A stretch of 29,432 nt of DNA from TMED27 sp964350435 (lineage in GTDB: Bacteria > Pseudomonadota > Alphaproteobacteria > Micavibrionales > Micavibrionaceae). Each line of letters starts with the position of its first letter. The stretch's first letter is position 1. Under the pieces are notes generated by a model. That model was given only the letters and a program-made list of their open reading frames with translations, was not told the DNA's origin and did not search any database. A program made the position numbers and the translations under genes. Of this stretch, positions 15,107 through 23,548 are shown piece after piece. The stretch lies in NCBI GenBank assembly GCA_964350435.1, contig CAYGJS010000026.1, positions 1-29,432 on the forward strand, read 5' to 3'.

Positions 15107-17227
15107 ATGAGCCTTCTCGACCTAGAAAAACTCGACGATCAGGTGCGCCACGCTGATTTGGTCAAAGCCATCCGCGCAGCCGACGCCGCCTATTATCAAG
15201 ACGACGCGCCAAAAATATCGGACGCAGAGTACGATAAACTGCGCGCCGAGCTTGAGGCTTTGGAGAAAAAACACCCTGACCTCATCACCAGGGATAGCCC
15301 TTCGCAGCGCGTCGGCGCCTCCCCCTCTAAGGGCTTCGAAAAGGTAAAACATGCCTCCCCGATGCTCTCGCTCTCGAATGTGTTCAGCGAAGAAGACGTA
15401 AGCGATTTCCTCGCCCGCACTAGAAAATTTCTGGGCCTAGCCGAAAGCGAACCCCTGGAAATCGTCGCCGAACCTAAAATTGACGGCCTGTCCTGTTCGC
15501 TCCGCTACGAAAACCGAACGCTGGTCATGGCCGCCACAAGAGGCGACGGCGCGGAAGGAGAAAACATCACCGCGAATGTCAGAACGATCGGCGAAATCCC
15601 GCAAACCCTGCCCGATGATGCACCCGATATTTTGGAAGTGCGCGGCGAAATCTTCATGGCACGTAAAGACTTCGAAACTCTGAATAAAGCGCAAGAAGAG
15701 GCAGGCAAGCCGCCCTTCGCCAATCCCCGAAATGCTGCCGCAGGCAGCGTTCGTCAGCTCGATAGCGCCATCACCGCCTCGCGGCCCATCCGCTTTTTTG
15801 GTTATGCGTTGGGACAGGTGAGTACGCCCTTCGCCGTAACGCATTTTGAAATCCGTGAAAAGCTTTCTAAATGGGGCATCCCCGAAACGCCCTATACAAT
15901 CTGCACCTCCGCCGAAGATATTATGGCCCATTTCAATAAAATCCACGAAAGCCGTAGCACCCTTGATTACGAAATCGACGGCGTGGTGTATAAGGTTAAT
16001 CGCCTCGACTACCAATCCCGCCTCGGCTTTATCGCCCGCTCCCCGCGCTGGGCGACCGCGCATAAATTCCCCGCTGAACAAGCGGTCACTCGGCTCCACA
16101 GCATCGACATCCAGGTCGGACGCACGGGCGCGCTCACCCCTGTGGCGCGTCTGGAGCCGATCACCGTCGGCGGCGTCGTCGTTTCAAACGCGACGCTGCA
16201 CAATCAGGACGAGATCGAGCGTAAGGATATCCGTATCGGTGACATGGTCGTGATCCAGCGCGCAGGTGATGTCATCCCGCAAGTCGTTAAAGTCCTCACC
16301 GAAAAGCGCGATGGCACGCAAATGCCCTTCGAATTCCCCACCCATTGCCCCGTTTGCAATTCTCTGGCGATCCGCGAAGGCGAAGACGTTGTGCGAAGAT
16401 GCACAGGCGGCATGATTTGCGCCGCCCAAGCCGTGGAGCGTTTGAAACATTTCGTGTCCCGTCTGGCGTTTGATATCGAGGGGCTGGGCAGCAAAATTAT
16501 CGAAGAATTCTATGAAGAGGGGCTTGTCAAAAACCCTGCCGATATCTTCACGCTGGAAAGCAGGGCATCCGATCTTTCTCCGTCTTTGCCAGAGCGCGAA
16601 GGCTGGGGCGAACTTTCGGTGAAAAACCTCTTCGAATCAATCAATCAACGCCGCCAAATAGAATTTAATCGCTTCATCTACGCCCTCGGCATCCGTCAGG
16701 TCGGTGAAGCCACAGCCAAGCGCCTCGCCGCGGCCTATGGAGATCTAGCAACCTTAAAAAACGCAATGATTGAAGCATCAAGAGACCCCCATTTTCATGG
16801 AGAGGCCAAAAATAGCAGCGTCCCCGAGCAGGCGTGTATCTCATCGGCCTTCGCCGAACTTCTCAATATTGAAGACATAGGCCCCGGCGTTGCCGATGAG
16901 CTGATCGGTTTCTTCGCCGAAGATCATAATCTGGATATTTTAAGAGCCCTTGAGCCGCAACTGGAAATCCAGCCCTATGATTTACCGAATATCGAAGGCA
17001 GCCCCGTAGCAGGAAAAACTGTGGTTTTCACGGGCACACTGGAAAAAATCACCCGCGCCGAAGCCAAATCAAAAGCCGAAAGTCTGGGCGCAAAAGTTGC
17101 AGGCAGCGTCTCCTCAAAAACCGATTATGTGATTGCGGGCGCCGATGCAGGCTCGAAGCTCAAAAAAGCAAAAGACCTCGGCGTCGAGGTCTTGAGCGAA
17201 GATCAATGGCTGAATTTAATGGGTTGA
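15107..17227 (+). CDS. ligA: NAD-dependent DNA ligase LigA
   Basis: LigA seals nicks in duplex DNA using NAD+ and is needed for replication and repair. From ATG 15107 it has 706 residues. It shows the Ia domain (YYQDDAPKISDAEYDKL), the nucleotidyl-transfer lysine Lys124 in EPKIDG, RGDGAEGENIT, an OB-fold region, a four-Cys zinc finger (CPVC...CTGGMIC), helix-hairpin-helix repeats and a C-terminal BRCT domain (about 630-706, VVFTGTLEKITRAEA). A TTG at 15098 in frame has a better-placed GGGGAAG (15084-15090), provided by the palindrome, and would add three residues. Its stop directly abuts that of the convergent small gene. Confidence 0.96.
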   Translation: MSLLDLEKLDDQVRHADLVKAIRAADAAYYQDDAPKISDAEYDKLRAELEALEKKHPDLITRDSPSQRVGASPSKGFEKVKHASPMLSLSNVFSEEDVSDFLARTRKFLGLAESEPLEIVAEPKIDGLSCSLRYENRTLVMAATRGDGAEGENITANVRTIGEIPQTLPDDAPDILEVRGEIFMARKDFETLNKAQEEAGKPPFANPRNAAAGSVRQLDSAITASRPIRFFGYALGQVSTPFAVTHFEIREKLSKWGIPETPYTICTSAEDIMAHFNKIHESRSTLDYEIDGVVYKVNRLDYQSRLGFIARSPRWATAHKFPAEQAVTRLHSIDIQVGRTGALTPVARLEPITVGGVVVSNATLHNQDEIERKDIRIGDMVVIQRAGDVIPQVVKVLTEKRDGTQMPFEFPTHCPVCNSLAIREGEDVVRRCTGGMICAAQAVERLKHFVSRLAFDIEGLGSKIIEEFYEEGLVKNPADIFTLESRASDLSPSLPEREGWGELSVKNLFESINQRRQIEFNRFIYALGIRQVGEATAKRLAAAYGDLATLKNAMIEASRDPHFHGEAKNSSVPEQACISSAFAELLNIEDIGPGVADELIGFFAEDHNLDILRALEPQLEIQPYDLPNIEGSPVAGKTVVFTGTLEKITRAEAKSKAESLGAKVAGSVSSKTDYVIAGADAGSKLKKAKDLGVEVLSEDQWLNLMG

Positions 17228-17464
17228 TTAAATCGCGTCGCTGTCATCCCGCAACGAATAAAGCTTGTCCATCGCCTTTTCAATCTCAGGCGGATAGTCG
17301 CGGCGTTCAATAAATTCACCGCCGCCCGTATTACGGGTCATGGACTGTTCCATCGCCCGGGTCAGCAATTCTGCGATCTTCAGATCATGTTGCTCAAGCG
17401 CAAGTTCAAGAGCAGAGAGAATGCGATCACTCAGGCGGATTTTATCTTTTTCAGCTTGGTCCAT
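17228..17464 (-). CDS. Small hypothetical helical protein
   Basis: A 78-residue, charged, probably helical protein with no recognised motif: an N-terminal helix-rich half (RLSDRILSALELALEQHDLKIAELLTRAMEQ) and an acidic tail. No signal peptide or membrane segment. GGAG at 17476-17479 lies 11 bases before the ATG, supporting translation. The gene follows the lysophospholipase-like gene by 45 bases on the same strand, so the two may share a transcript. It resembles small regulators in size only; no function is offered. Confidence 0.65.
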   Translation of the reverse strand: MDQAEKDKIRLSDRILSALELALEQHDLKIAELLTRAMEQSMTRNTGGGEFIERRDYPPEIEKAMDKLYSLRDDSDAI

Positions 17465-17509
17465 TTTGTATACATCTCCAAATTTTTAAGTTTCTACTCT
17501 GCCCGTTTC

Positions 17510-18526
17510 CTAGAAAGGTTTCAAGGTCTCTGGCTGCTCAATAACCTTTTCTTGAACAAGAGCATAAAACTTGTCCAAAAAATCGTTTCGAATCTCATCT
17601 CTTTCCATCAGGATTTCATGCTGACTATCGACCAAGCATTCATGTCTGCACCGCTCTATACGCGCGGCAAAACGCTCTATTGCCGCATTCCCGACGATAC
17701 TGTCAAGGCCTGCCGTGGCGATGAGGCAAGGCGTTTTGATTGCGTTATTTTCTAAGCCCTGCACACGCAGGCAGGATTTGACAGCTGAATAAAGCCATCC
17801 ATAGGTCACGCTGCCGATTTGCAGTGCAGGATCTGCCGCGCACCATGCGTTATGAATCTGCTCGCGTTCAGGGTCGGAAGAAAAAACGCTGATGCCGGTT
17901 TTTGGGCGCATATCGGCGCTCCAGTCGCCGCCGCCGGGAACATATCCCCGAGAGTTAAACATCCGCAAAGCACCAGTCAGAAAAGCATTGATAATAAGAG
18001 GCAAGCGCGGCAATGCCATAATATCAAGCATTGGCGCCGAAATGGCGGCGCACGTGAATCGTTCGGGGTATTGCGCCAGATATCGAAGGCCAATATGCCC
18101 GCCCATGGAATGCGCCAGCATCGCCATCGGAATGCGCCCCACATCCGGATGGACACTCGAATGCACCACATAATCGCGGATAAAATATTCCAGATCATCA
18201 AGATCATCATCAAAACTATAGGCATGTCTGCGCTGCGGCAGGTCTTCGAAATACCGCCCCGAGCGACCTTGCCCCATCCAGTCAATCACCCAGAAGGCAA
18301 GATTTTTATTCAGGCAATCTTGCGCCACTTCATAATATTTTTCACCAAATTCACTCAAACCTGGCAGGCAAACCACAATCGTATCCGGCACCGATCCTTT
18401 CGGAAACACAGATCCGAAACGGATTTTGCGAGGGCCTCGCTTGCTCTGGCGGGTGAAAATATGCCACCTCCATCCCTCAGGTTGCAGAAAACGCGGTTCA
18501 AGATCAGGCACTCGAGAAGGGGTCAT
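17510..18526 (-). CDS. Lysophospholipase-like alpha/beta hydrolase
   Basis: A 338-residue serine hydrolase of the monoacylglycerol lipase/lysophospholipase type (PldB-like). The likely triad is Ser140 in AHSMGG, Asp275 in AGLDSIV and His303 in SQHEIL, with WMGQGRSGR at 83-91 following the family pattern of D-x-x-G-x-G-x-S. There is no signal peptide, so it is probably cytoplasmic or membrane-associated. Such enzymes remove an acyl chain from lysophospholipids or monoacylglycerols. No clear ribosome binding site precedes ATG 18526. It lies downstream of the doubtful 101-residue ORF and upstream of the small helical gene. Confidence 0.85.
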   Translation of the reverse strand: MTPSRVPDLEPRFLQPEGWRWHIFTRQSKRGPRKIRFGSVFPKGSVPDTIVVCLPGLSEFGEKYYEVAQDCLNKNLAFWVIDWMGQGRSGRYFEDLPQRRHAYSFDDDLDDLEYFIRDYVVHSSVHPDVGRIPMAMLAHSMGGHIGLRYLAQYPERFTCAAISAPMLDIMALPRLPLIINAFLTGALRMFNSRGYVPGGGDWSADMRPKTGISVFSSDPEREQIHNAWCAADPALQIGSVTYGWLYSAVKSCLRVQGLENNAIKTPCLIATAGLDSIVGNAAIERFAARIERCRHECLVDSQHEILMERDEIRNDFLDKFYALVQEKVIEQPETLKPF

Positions 18527-18587
18527 GCTATTAAAATACAGAATAGAAAAAATAAATCTGCAAAAATCTTTTCAAAAATGAGAATGC

Positions 18588-18893
18588 TTAATCACATCCA
18601 TAAAAGTTTACAGCGCGAGGATTATCAGTAGTTGATGGCACACCGCGGTGAGTAAAGTTCTCGGAAGAATCAGGGCGTTCATAAACGACAGCAGCCCCAA
18701 ATCTGTTCTTAAGACGCCGCTCTCCCCCACCATCTGCAGGAACCAGCCGCGAAACTCCGTTTTCATCAACCCCGCCGAAAACAAGGCGCGCCGCGGTTTC
18801 TTGCGCAGGCTGACGATGTTGTGATGTGTCAAACGCACGACTGGATCGCTCTGTCGGGGCTGCCTTTGCAGGAAATATATAGGATATGCTCAT
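18588..18893 (-). CDS. Doubtful small ORF downstream of pntB
   Basis: A 101-residue frame on the pnt strand, starting 29 bases after the pntB stop. The predicted protein is polar and low in hydrophobic residues, with no motif I recognise; it looks disordered. No ribosome binding site precedes ATG 18893; instead TATAAT lies one base upstream, which would make a poor leader if it were a -10 element. It fills the otherwise empty stretch 18527-18922. It may be a real short gene or chance; 18527-18587 and 18894-18922 hold nothing else I can support. Confidence 0.35.
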   Translation of the reverse strand: MSISYIFPAKAAPTERSSRAFDTSQHRQPAQETAARLVFGGVDENGVSRLVPADGGGERRLKNRFGAAVVYERPDSSENFTHRGVPSTTDNPRAVNFYGCD

Positions 18894-18922
18894 GATTATA
18901 TTACGCAGTGTTGAGTTGAAAC

Positions 18923-20305
18923 TTATTCCATCGCCTTGATGATGTTTTCGGTCATTTTCTTGGCATCATCGAGAAGCATCATCGTGTTATCCGCATAAAA
19001 CAGCGGGTTATCAATCCCCGCATAACCCGAACCCATAGACCGCTTCACGAACAAAACCGTCTTCGCTTTTTCAACGTCCAGCACAGGCATCCCGTAAATC
19101 GGTGAGGAGGGATCATTCTTCGCCGCAGGGTTGGTAATGTCATTCGCGCCGATCACATACGCCACATCGGCCTGCGCGAATTCGCGGTTAATATCTTCCA
19201 TCTCGAACACTTCGTCATACGGCACATTGGCCTCGGCCAGCAGCACGTTCATATGCCCGGGCATCCTTCCCGCCACGGGGTGTATAGCGTATTTCACGTC
19301 CACGCCCTCTTTCTTGAGGATGTCGCCCATCTCACGCAATGCATGCTGGGCTTGCGCTACCGCCATGCCATAACCGGGAACGATGATAACCTTAGAGGCA
19401 TTTTTCATGATATAGGCCGCATCCTCCGCCGCGCCGATCTTCGCCGATCTGTCGCCCATATCCGCCGCCGCCGCTGCGCTCGCGTCATTGCCGAACCCGC
19501 CAAGAATAACGCTGATAAAACTGCGGTTCATCCCTTTACACATGATGTAGGACAAAATCGCGCCTGATGCACCGACAAGCGCGCCCGTGATAATGAGCAA
19601 ATTATTATGCAGGGTAAAACCAATACCCGCCGCCGCCCAGCCGGAATAGGAGTTCAGCATCGACACGATCACCGGCATATCCGCCCCGCCAATCGGGATA
19701 ATCATCAAAACGCCCAAAAGCATGGCCAGCAACGCCACGAGTACAAAAACAAAGCTGCTCTCGGTCGTTGCCAAAATCACAATCAACGCCAAAAGAGCAA
19801 GCCCCAAAAACGCATTAATCGCATGTTGCCCGCCAAATGTGATAGGTTTTCCAGAAATTTTGCCTTGCAGTTTTCCCCATGCAATAATTGAACCCGTAAA
19901 GGTCACCGCGCCAATCGCAAGCCCCAAAGACATCTCGATCATGCTGGAGAATTTAATGTCCTCGCGCGTGCCGATGCCAAAGGCCTCAGGGTTGTTAAAC
20001 GCCGCCGCCGCCACGCACACGGCTGCCAAACCCACCAGAGAATGAAAACCAGCCATAAGCTGCGGCAAATCCGTCATCGCGATTTTCTGCGCAATCCGCG
20101 TGCCAATCGCCCCACCGATCCCGATCGCCAGCAATATCCAAAACACCCCGCCCGTAGAGGGCAAAAACAATGTCGTCGCAATCGCAAGGCCCATGCCGAC
20201 AACCCCGAACATCAGACCCTGCCGCGCGGTTTCTGGATGCGAAAGCCCGCGCAAAGTCAGGATGAACAAAACCGCCGCAACGATATAAAGAAGTTCAGCA
20301 AGCAT
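18923..20305 (-). CDS. pntB: NAD(P) transhydrogenase subunit beta PntB
   Basis: The beta subunit of the inner-membrane proton-translocating transhydrogenase, which drives NADP+ reduction by NADH with the proton gradient. The 460-residue protein has a membrane half with about eight or nine hydrophobic helices (1-270), including GTRIAQKIAMTDLPQLMAGFHSLVG, and a C-terminal NADP-binding domain III with VPGYGMAVAQAQHA, HPVAGRMPGHMNVLLAEA, VIGANDITNPAA and KRSMGSGYAG. It starts 5 bases after pntAB with an AAGGA-type site inside that gene's end. Confidence 0.96.
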   Translation of the reverse strand: MLAELLYIVAAVLFILTLRGLSHPETARQGLMFGVVGMGLAIATTLFLPSTGGVFWILLAIGIGGAIGTRIAQKIAMTDLPQLMAGFHSLVGLAAVCVAAAAFNNPEAFGIGTREDIKFSSMIEMSLGLAIGAVTFTGSIIAWGKLQGKISGKPITFGGQHAINAFLGLALLALIVILATTESSFVFVLVALLAMLLGVLMIIPIGGADMPVIVSMLNSYSGWAAAGIGFTLHNNLLIITGALVGASGAILSYIMCKGMNRSFISVILGGFGNDASAAAAADMGDRSAKIGAAEDAAYIMKNASKVIIVPGYGMAVAQAQHALREMGDILKKEGVDVKYAIHPVAGRMPGHMNVLLAEANVPYDEVFEMEDINREFAQADVAYVIGANDITNPAAKNDPSSPIYGMPVLDVEKAKTVLFVKRSMGSGYAGIDNPLFYADNTMMLLDDAKKMTENIIKAME

Positions 20306-20310
20306 TTCGG

Positions 20311-20721
20311 TTACGATCCTTTTTTCTTAAACATGTGCAGCATGCGCTGGGTGATAATAAAACCACCGAAAATATTGATGGAGGCCAGAATAACGCCGAT
20401 AAACCCCATCAACGAAAACCCGCCATCCTGCGGCCATACCGCCATAATCGCGCCAACAATAATCACCGATGAAATCGCGTTCGTTATCCCCATAAGCGGC
20501 GAGTGCAGGGCAGGGGTGACCCGCCAAACAACGTGATACCCGACAAAACACGCCAGCACAAAAACCGTCAGCCCCGTAATCAGAAAGGGCTGGCTGTGGG
20601 CGTTTTCAAGCATTGCGCCGCCATCTTCCACCGCCAGCCGCGCCACCTCCTTCGAGGCCTGCAATAACTGGTTGGAAAGCTCAAGCGCGCTCTCAGAGGC
20701 TGATTTTGTATTCTCGTCCAT
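20311..20721 (-). CDS. pntAB: NAD(P) transhydrogenase subunit alpha 2 (PntAB)
   Basis: The small membrane part of the alpha subunit, separate from the NAD-binding part as in Rhodospirillum and many alphaproteobacteria. The 136-residue protein has three hydrophobic segments (about 49-67, 78-99, 102-123) and the family phrase HSPLMGITNAISSVIIVGA. An N-terminal helical extension of about 45 residues precedes the first membrane segment. It lies 3 bases after pntAA and 5 before pntB. Confidence 0.94.
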   Translation of the reverse strand: MDENTKSASESALELSNQLLQASKEVARLAVEDGGAMLENAHSQPFLITGLTVFVLACFVGYHVVWRVTPALHSPLMGITNAISSVIIVGAIMAVWPQDGGFSLMGFIGVILASINIFGGFIITQRMLHMFKKKGS

Positions 20722-20724
20722 GGC

Positions 20725-21981
20725 TTAATCCTTCTTCTTCACTGTCTTTTTAGGGGCCGCTTTTTGAGCAGGAGCCTTCTTCGCCGCAGGGTTCTTGGCA
20801 GACGTTTTCTTAACCGCGCTCGGCTTTTTCGGCTCAACCTTTTCAACCACTTTAAGGCTTGGCCCTTTCGAAGGCGGCGACGTCAAAAGCATTGCTTTGA
20901 TAATCTCATCTTCTGCCCATTTATCCACCAGCTTGCCAGTATCCTTATCGATAATAAGCCCGAGCAAATTGAAAACATTCTTCGCATAAAGCAGCGAAGC
21001 ATCTGCCGCCAAACGGCTCGGCACATTTTCATGCCCCAAGATTTTTACCCCGCCGACATCGGTAACCTTGCCAAGTTTCGCCCCTTCAACATTCCCGCCA
21101 TTTTCAATCGCCAGATCCACAAGCACAGACCCCGGCTTCATGGATTTCACCATCTTCGCGCTCACCAAAATCGGCGCGGCGCGCCCGGGGATCAGCGCGG
21201 TCGTAATCACAATATCCTGCTTGGCGATATGCTCTTCAATCAAAGCGGCTTGCTTTTTCTGGTATTCCTTCGACATCTCCTTGGCGTATCCGCCCGCAGT
21301 TTCCGCCGCCTTAAACTCATCATCTTCCACGGCAATAAAGCTCGCGCCCAAAGACTGTACTTGCTCTTTCGAGGCCGGACGAACATCGGTCGCCGACACC
21401 ACCGCGCCCAGCCGCCGCGCTGTTGCAATCGCCTGCAATCCCGCAACCCCCGCGCCCATCACAAAAACTTTCGCAGGGGGAATGGTCCCCGCCGCCGTCA
21501 TCATCATCGGAAACGCGCGCCCATATTCCGCCGCGGCATCCAAAACGGATTTATACCCCGCCAAATTCGATTGAGAAGACAAAACATCCATGCTCTGCGC
21601 CCGCGTAATCCGCGGCACTTTTTCCATCGCCAGCAGCGCAAGGCCCTTTTTCTCGGTCGCCTGAATAAACGTTTCGTTCTTATGCGGGTTCACAAGGCCA
21701 ATGACGAGCGCACCCTTGGCCGCATCATCAAATCCGCTCTCATCTGCCGCCTGCACCCGCAAAATGATATTCGCGTTTTTGTAAAGATCAGCCTTGCCCT
21801 TGGCGATCACGCCGCCCGCGGCTTTGTATTGTTCATCAGAAATCGAAGAGCCTTCCCCCGCGCCGCTTTCGATCATCACCATGCACCCAAGGGCACTGAG
21901 TTTCTTGACCGTTTCCGGCGAAACCGCAACGCGATGCTCATGGGGGGCTGTTTCTTTAGGCGCGATGATTTTCAAACTCAC
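20725..21981 (-). CDS. pntAA: NAD(P) transhydrogenase subunit alpha 1 (PntAA)
   Basis: The NAD(H)-binding domain I of transhydrogenase, peripheral on the cytoplasmic face. The 418-residue protein begins with the alanine-dehydrogenase-like PKETAPHEHRVAVSPETVKKL, and has RITRAQSMDVLSSQSNLAGY near 120-140 and the Rossmann motif VMGAGVAGLQAIATARRLGA. GTG 21981 is the start; AAGGA at 21991-21995 lies 9 bases upstream. The last 44 residues (about 375-418) are an unusual Lys/Ala/Pro-rich tail like histone H1; homologues are usually around 375-385 residues. First gene of pntAA-pntAB-pntB. Confidence 0.95.
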   Translation of the reverse strand: MSLKIIAPKETAPHEHRVAVSPETVKKLSALGCMVMIESGAGEGSSISDEQYKAAGGVIAKGKADLYKNANIILRVQAADESGFDDAAKGALVIGLVNPHKNETFIQATEKKGLALLAMEKVPRITRAQSMDVLSSQSNLAGYKSVLDAAAEYGRAFPMMMTAAGTIPPAKVFVMGAGVAGLQAIATARRLGAVVSATDVRPASKEQVQSLGASFIAVEDDEFKAAETAGGYAKEMSKEYQKKQAALIEEHIAKQDIVITTALIPGRAAPILVSAKMVKSMKPGSVLVDLAIENGGNVEGAKLGKVTDVGGVKILGHENVPSRLAADASLLYAKNVFNLLGLIIDKDTGKLVDKWAEDEIIKAMLLTSPPSKGPSLKVVEKVEPKKPSAVKKTSAKNPAAKKAPAQKAAPKKTVKKKD

Positions 21982-21990
21982 GGGCGTCTA

Positions 21991-21995
21991 TCCTT
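21991..21995 (-). promoter_or_regulatory. Ribosome binding site of pntAA
   Basis: AAGGA on the minus strand, 9 bases before the GTG at 21981. It supports this non-ATG start. Confidence 0.6.
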
Positions 21996-22010
21996 TTTGC
22001 AATAAAAAAT

Positions 22011-22044
22011 ATGTATGTACGAACATTGCCCCATCTCTAGAGAT
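22011..22044. promoter_or_regulatory. Palindromes in the pntAA / TolC-like divergent region
   Basis: ATCTCTAGAGAT (22033-22044) is a perfect 12-bp palindrome. An imperfect 16-bp palindrome centred on GTAC (22011-22026, 12 of 16 bases symmetric) lies just before it. Both are in the 193-bp gap between two divergent operons, where a shared operator is plausible. No regulator is known from the window. Confidence 0.3.
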
Positions 22045-22099
22045 TTGTGAAGTCTGTTTCAAAAATTACCCCAAATCATTCATTTGAAAATTCTAATGG

Positions 22100-22128
22100 T
22101 TGTAGACCGCATGTTTTTTGATTAGAAT
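22100..22128 (+). promoter_or_regulatory. Candidate promoter of the type I secretion operon
   Basis: TTGTAG (22100-22105), a 17-base spacer and TAGAAT (22123-22128). The -10 matches five of six consensus bases, the -35 only three. Transcription would start near 22135, about 40 bases before ATG 22175. Confidence 0.4.
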
Positions 22129-22174
22129 AAAAGTGCAAATTCTTGCGGCTTTTTCATTTATCCGGTTCTGGTAT

Positions 22175-23548
22175 ATGTTTCGTAAAACATTGTTTTTAAC
22201 ATCTTCGCTTTTCGTGGCATTAAGTGCCGGCGCGGCTTCCGCTCAAACGCTTGAGCAAACACTCGGCATGGCACTTGCCAATCACCCGCAAGTCGAAAGT
22301 GCCAAAGCCGCCGTGGATACATCAAAACAGGATATTCGCGAACAGAAATCAGGCTATTTCCCCGAAGTCGCCGTCAATGCCACAGGCGGAAGAATTTATG
22401 GCGATAACAGCACCAGCCGTGGCCTGAGTACAACCCGTGGTTCAGGGTATTCCTATTTATGGGAGGGGGGAGCCTCGGTCAATCAGATGATCTTCGATGG
22501 CCATGAAACTTCAAGCCGCGTAAAATCAGCCGTCTCTATGAAACACGCCTCAGACATCGGCTTGCAGGGCGTGCGCGAGGATTTGGCCTTCCGCACCGTC
22601 CAAACTTACATCAACCTCATTCGCTCCCGCCTCGGTTATCAGCTTATTCTCAACCATGAAGCCAATGTAAAAAGCTATCTTGATCGCATCCGCTCTATGG
22701 TCGATGAGGGCGCAGCCGATGAAACCGAGCTTCAGCAAGCCCGCGACGTCAGCATTATTCTTGATAACTTCAGGGCGGATTATCAGGGTCAGCTGCGCGC
22801 CGCCGAATCTGAATATTTCGAACTGACAGGCCTGATGCCGGAGGGTGATTTGTTTCAGCCCCCCTCAGTCAAAGAATTTCTTCCTGCTTCTTTGGACTCC
22901 GCCCTTGTGAGTGCCGCCGAGCATCCTGCTATTCGTGCAATCGCCATGCAGGTTCGCTCCCGCGCCTATGATAAAGACGCCGAGCAAGCCGCGCTTTACC
23001 CTGATGTAAACGGCGAACTCTCCTATCTGGAGCGTGACCAACGCGATGTCATCGGCGGCGAAGCCACAGACGCGCGCGCTCTCGTTAAAATGAACTGGGC
23101 TTTTGAAACCGGCGGTGCCCAGCTCGCCCGCATCAAAAAACGCAGCATCGAACACCAAGACCTCATGTACCGCAAGCAAGATGCGCAGCGTCAAATAGAG
23201 CGCGGCGTGCGTCTGGCCTATGCCGAGCTTGATACGGCGCAAATCCAAAATACCAATCAGGACAAACGTCTGGATCTAAACCAAAAATTGCTTGAAACTT
23301 ATAAATCCCAATTTGAAGGTGCCCGCGTATCGTTGCTCCAGCTGATGCAGGTGGATAATCAGCTCTTCAACACAAAGCTCGAAAAAATCAACGCGCAGCA
23401 TAGGCTTTTGCTTGCCGAATATGGTATTCTTTCCTCCTTGGGACGTTTGCAAAACTCATTAGGACTTGATGGGAGCGTGAATGTAGCGAATAGCAATGCG
23501 CCCATGCAGGAAACGCCATCCCATGACCAAACAAAAACCGGCCAATAA
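22175..23548 (+). CDS. TolC-family outer membrane protein of a type I secretion system
   Basis: TolC-type proteins form the outer-membrane and periplasmic channel of type I exporters. From ATG 22175 the product has 457 residues, beginning with a signal peptide with cleavage expected after ASA at 21-23. The mature part opens with TLEQTLGMALANHPQVESAKA, the usual outer-membrane efflux protein repeat, followed by long helical stretches; a second helical repeat ends in LLETYKSQFEGARVSLLQLMQVDNQLF. A TTG at 22118 in frame would put 19 residues before the signal peptide and overlap the promoter, so it was not used. The gene overlaps the ABC exporter gene by 26 bases. Confidence 0.93.
   Translation: MFRKTLFLTSSLFVALSAGAASAQTLEQTLGMALANHPQVESAKAAVDTSKQDIREQKSGYFPEVAVNATGGRIYGDNSTSRGLSTTRGSGYSYLWEGGASVNQMIFDGHETSSRVKSAVSMKHASDIGLQGVREDLAFRTVQTYINLIRSRLGYQLILNHEANVKSYLDRIRSMVDEGAADETELQQARDVSIILDNFRADYQGQLRAAESEYFELTGLMPEGDLFQPPSVKEFLPASLDSALVSAAEHPAIRAIAMQVRSRAYDKDAEQAALYPDVNGELSYLERDQRDVIGGEATDARALVKMNWAFETGGAQLARIKKRSIEHQDLMYRKQDAQRQIERGVRLAYAELDTAQIQNTNQDKRLDLNQKLLETYKSQFEGARVSLLQLMQVDNQLFNTKLEKINAQHRLLLAEYGILSSLGRLQNSLGLDGSVNVANSNAPMQETPSHDQTKTGQ
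23507..23513 (+). promoter_or_regulatory. Ribosome binding site of the ABC exporter
   Basis: CAGGAAA, 9 bases before ATG 23523 and inside the end of the TolC-like gene. It favours this ATG over the ATG-less extension starting at 23496. Confidence 0.5.

Noticed and set aside
20764..22005. Long open frame on the plus strand opposite pntAA (413 residues)
   Set aside because: The translation is Arg/His-rich with no motif and lies antisense to a clearly conserved gene; it follows from the codon bias of that gene.
22118..22174. Upstream TTG start for the TolC-like gene
   Set aside because: It would put 19 residues before a clean signal peptide and overlap the likely -10 element.
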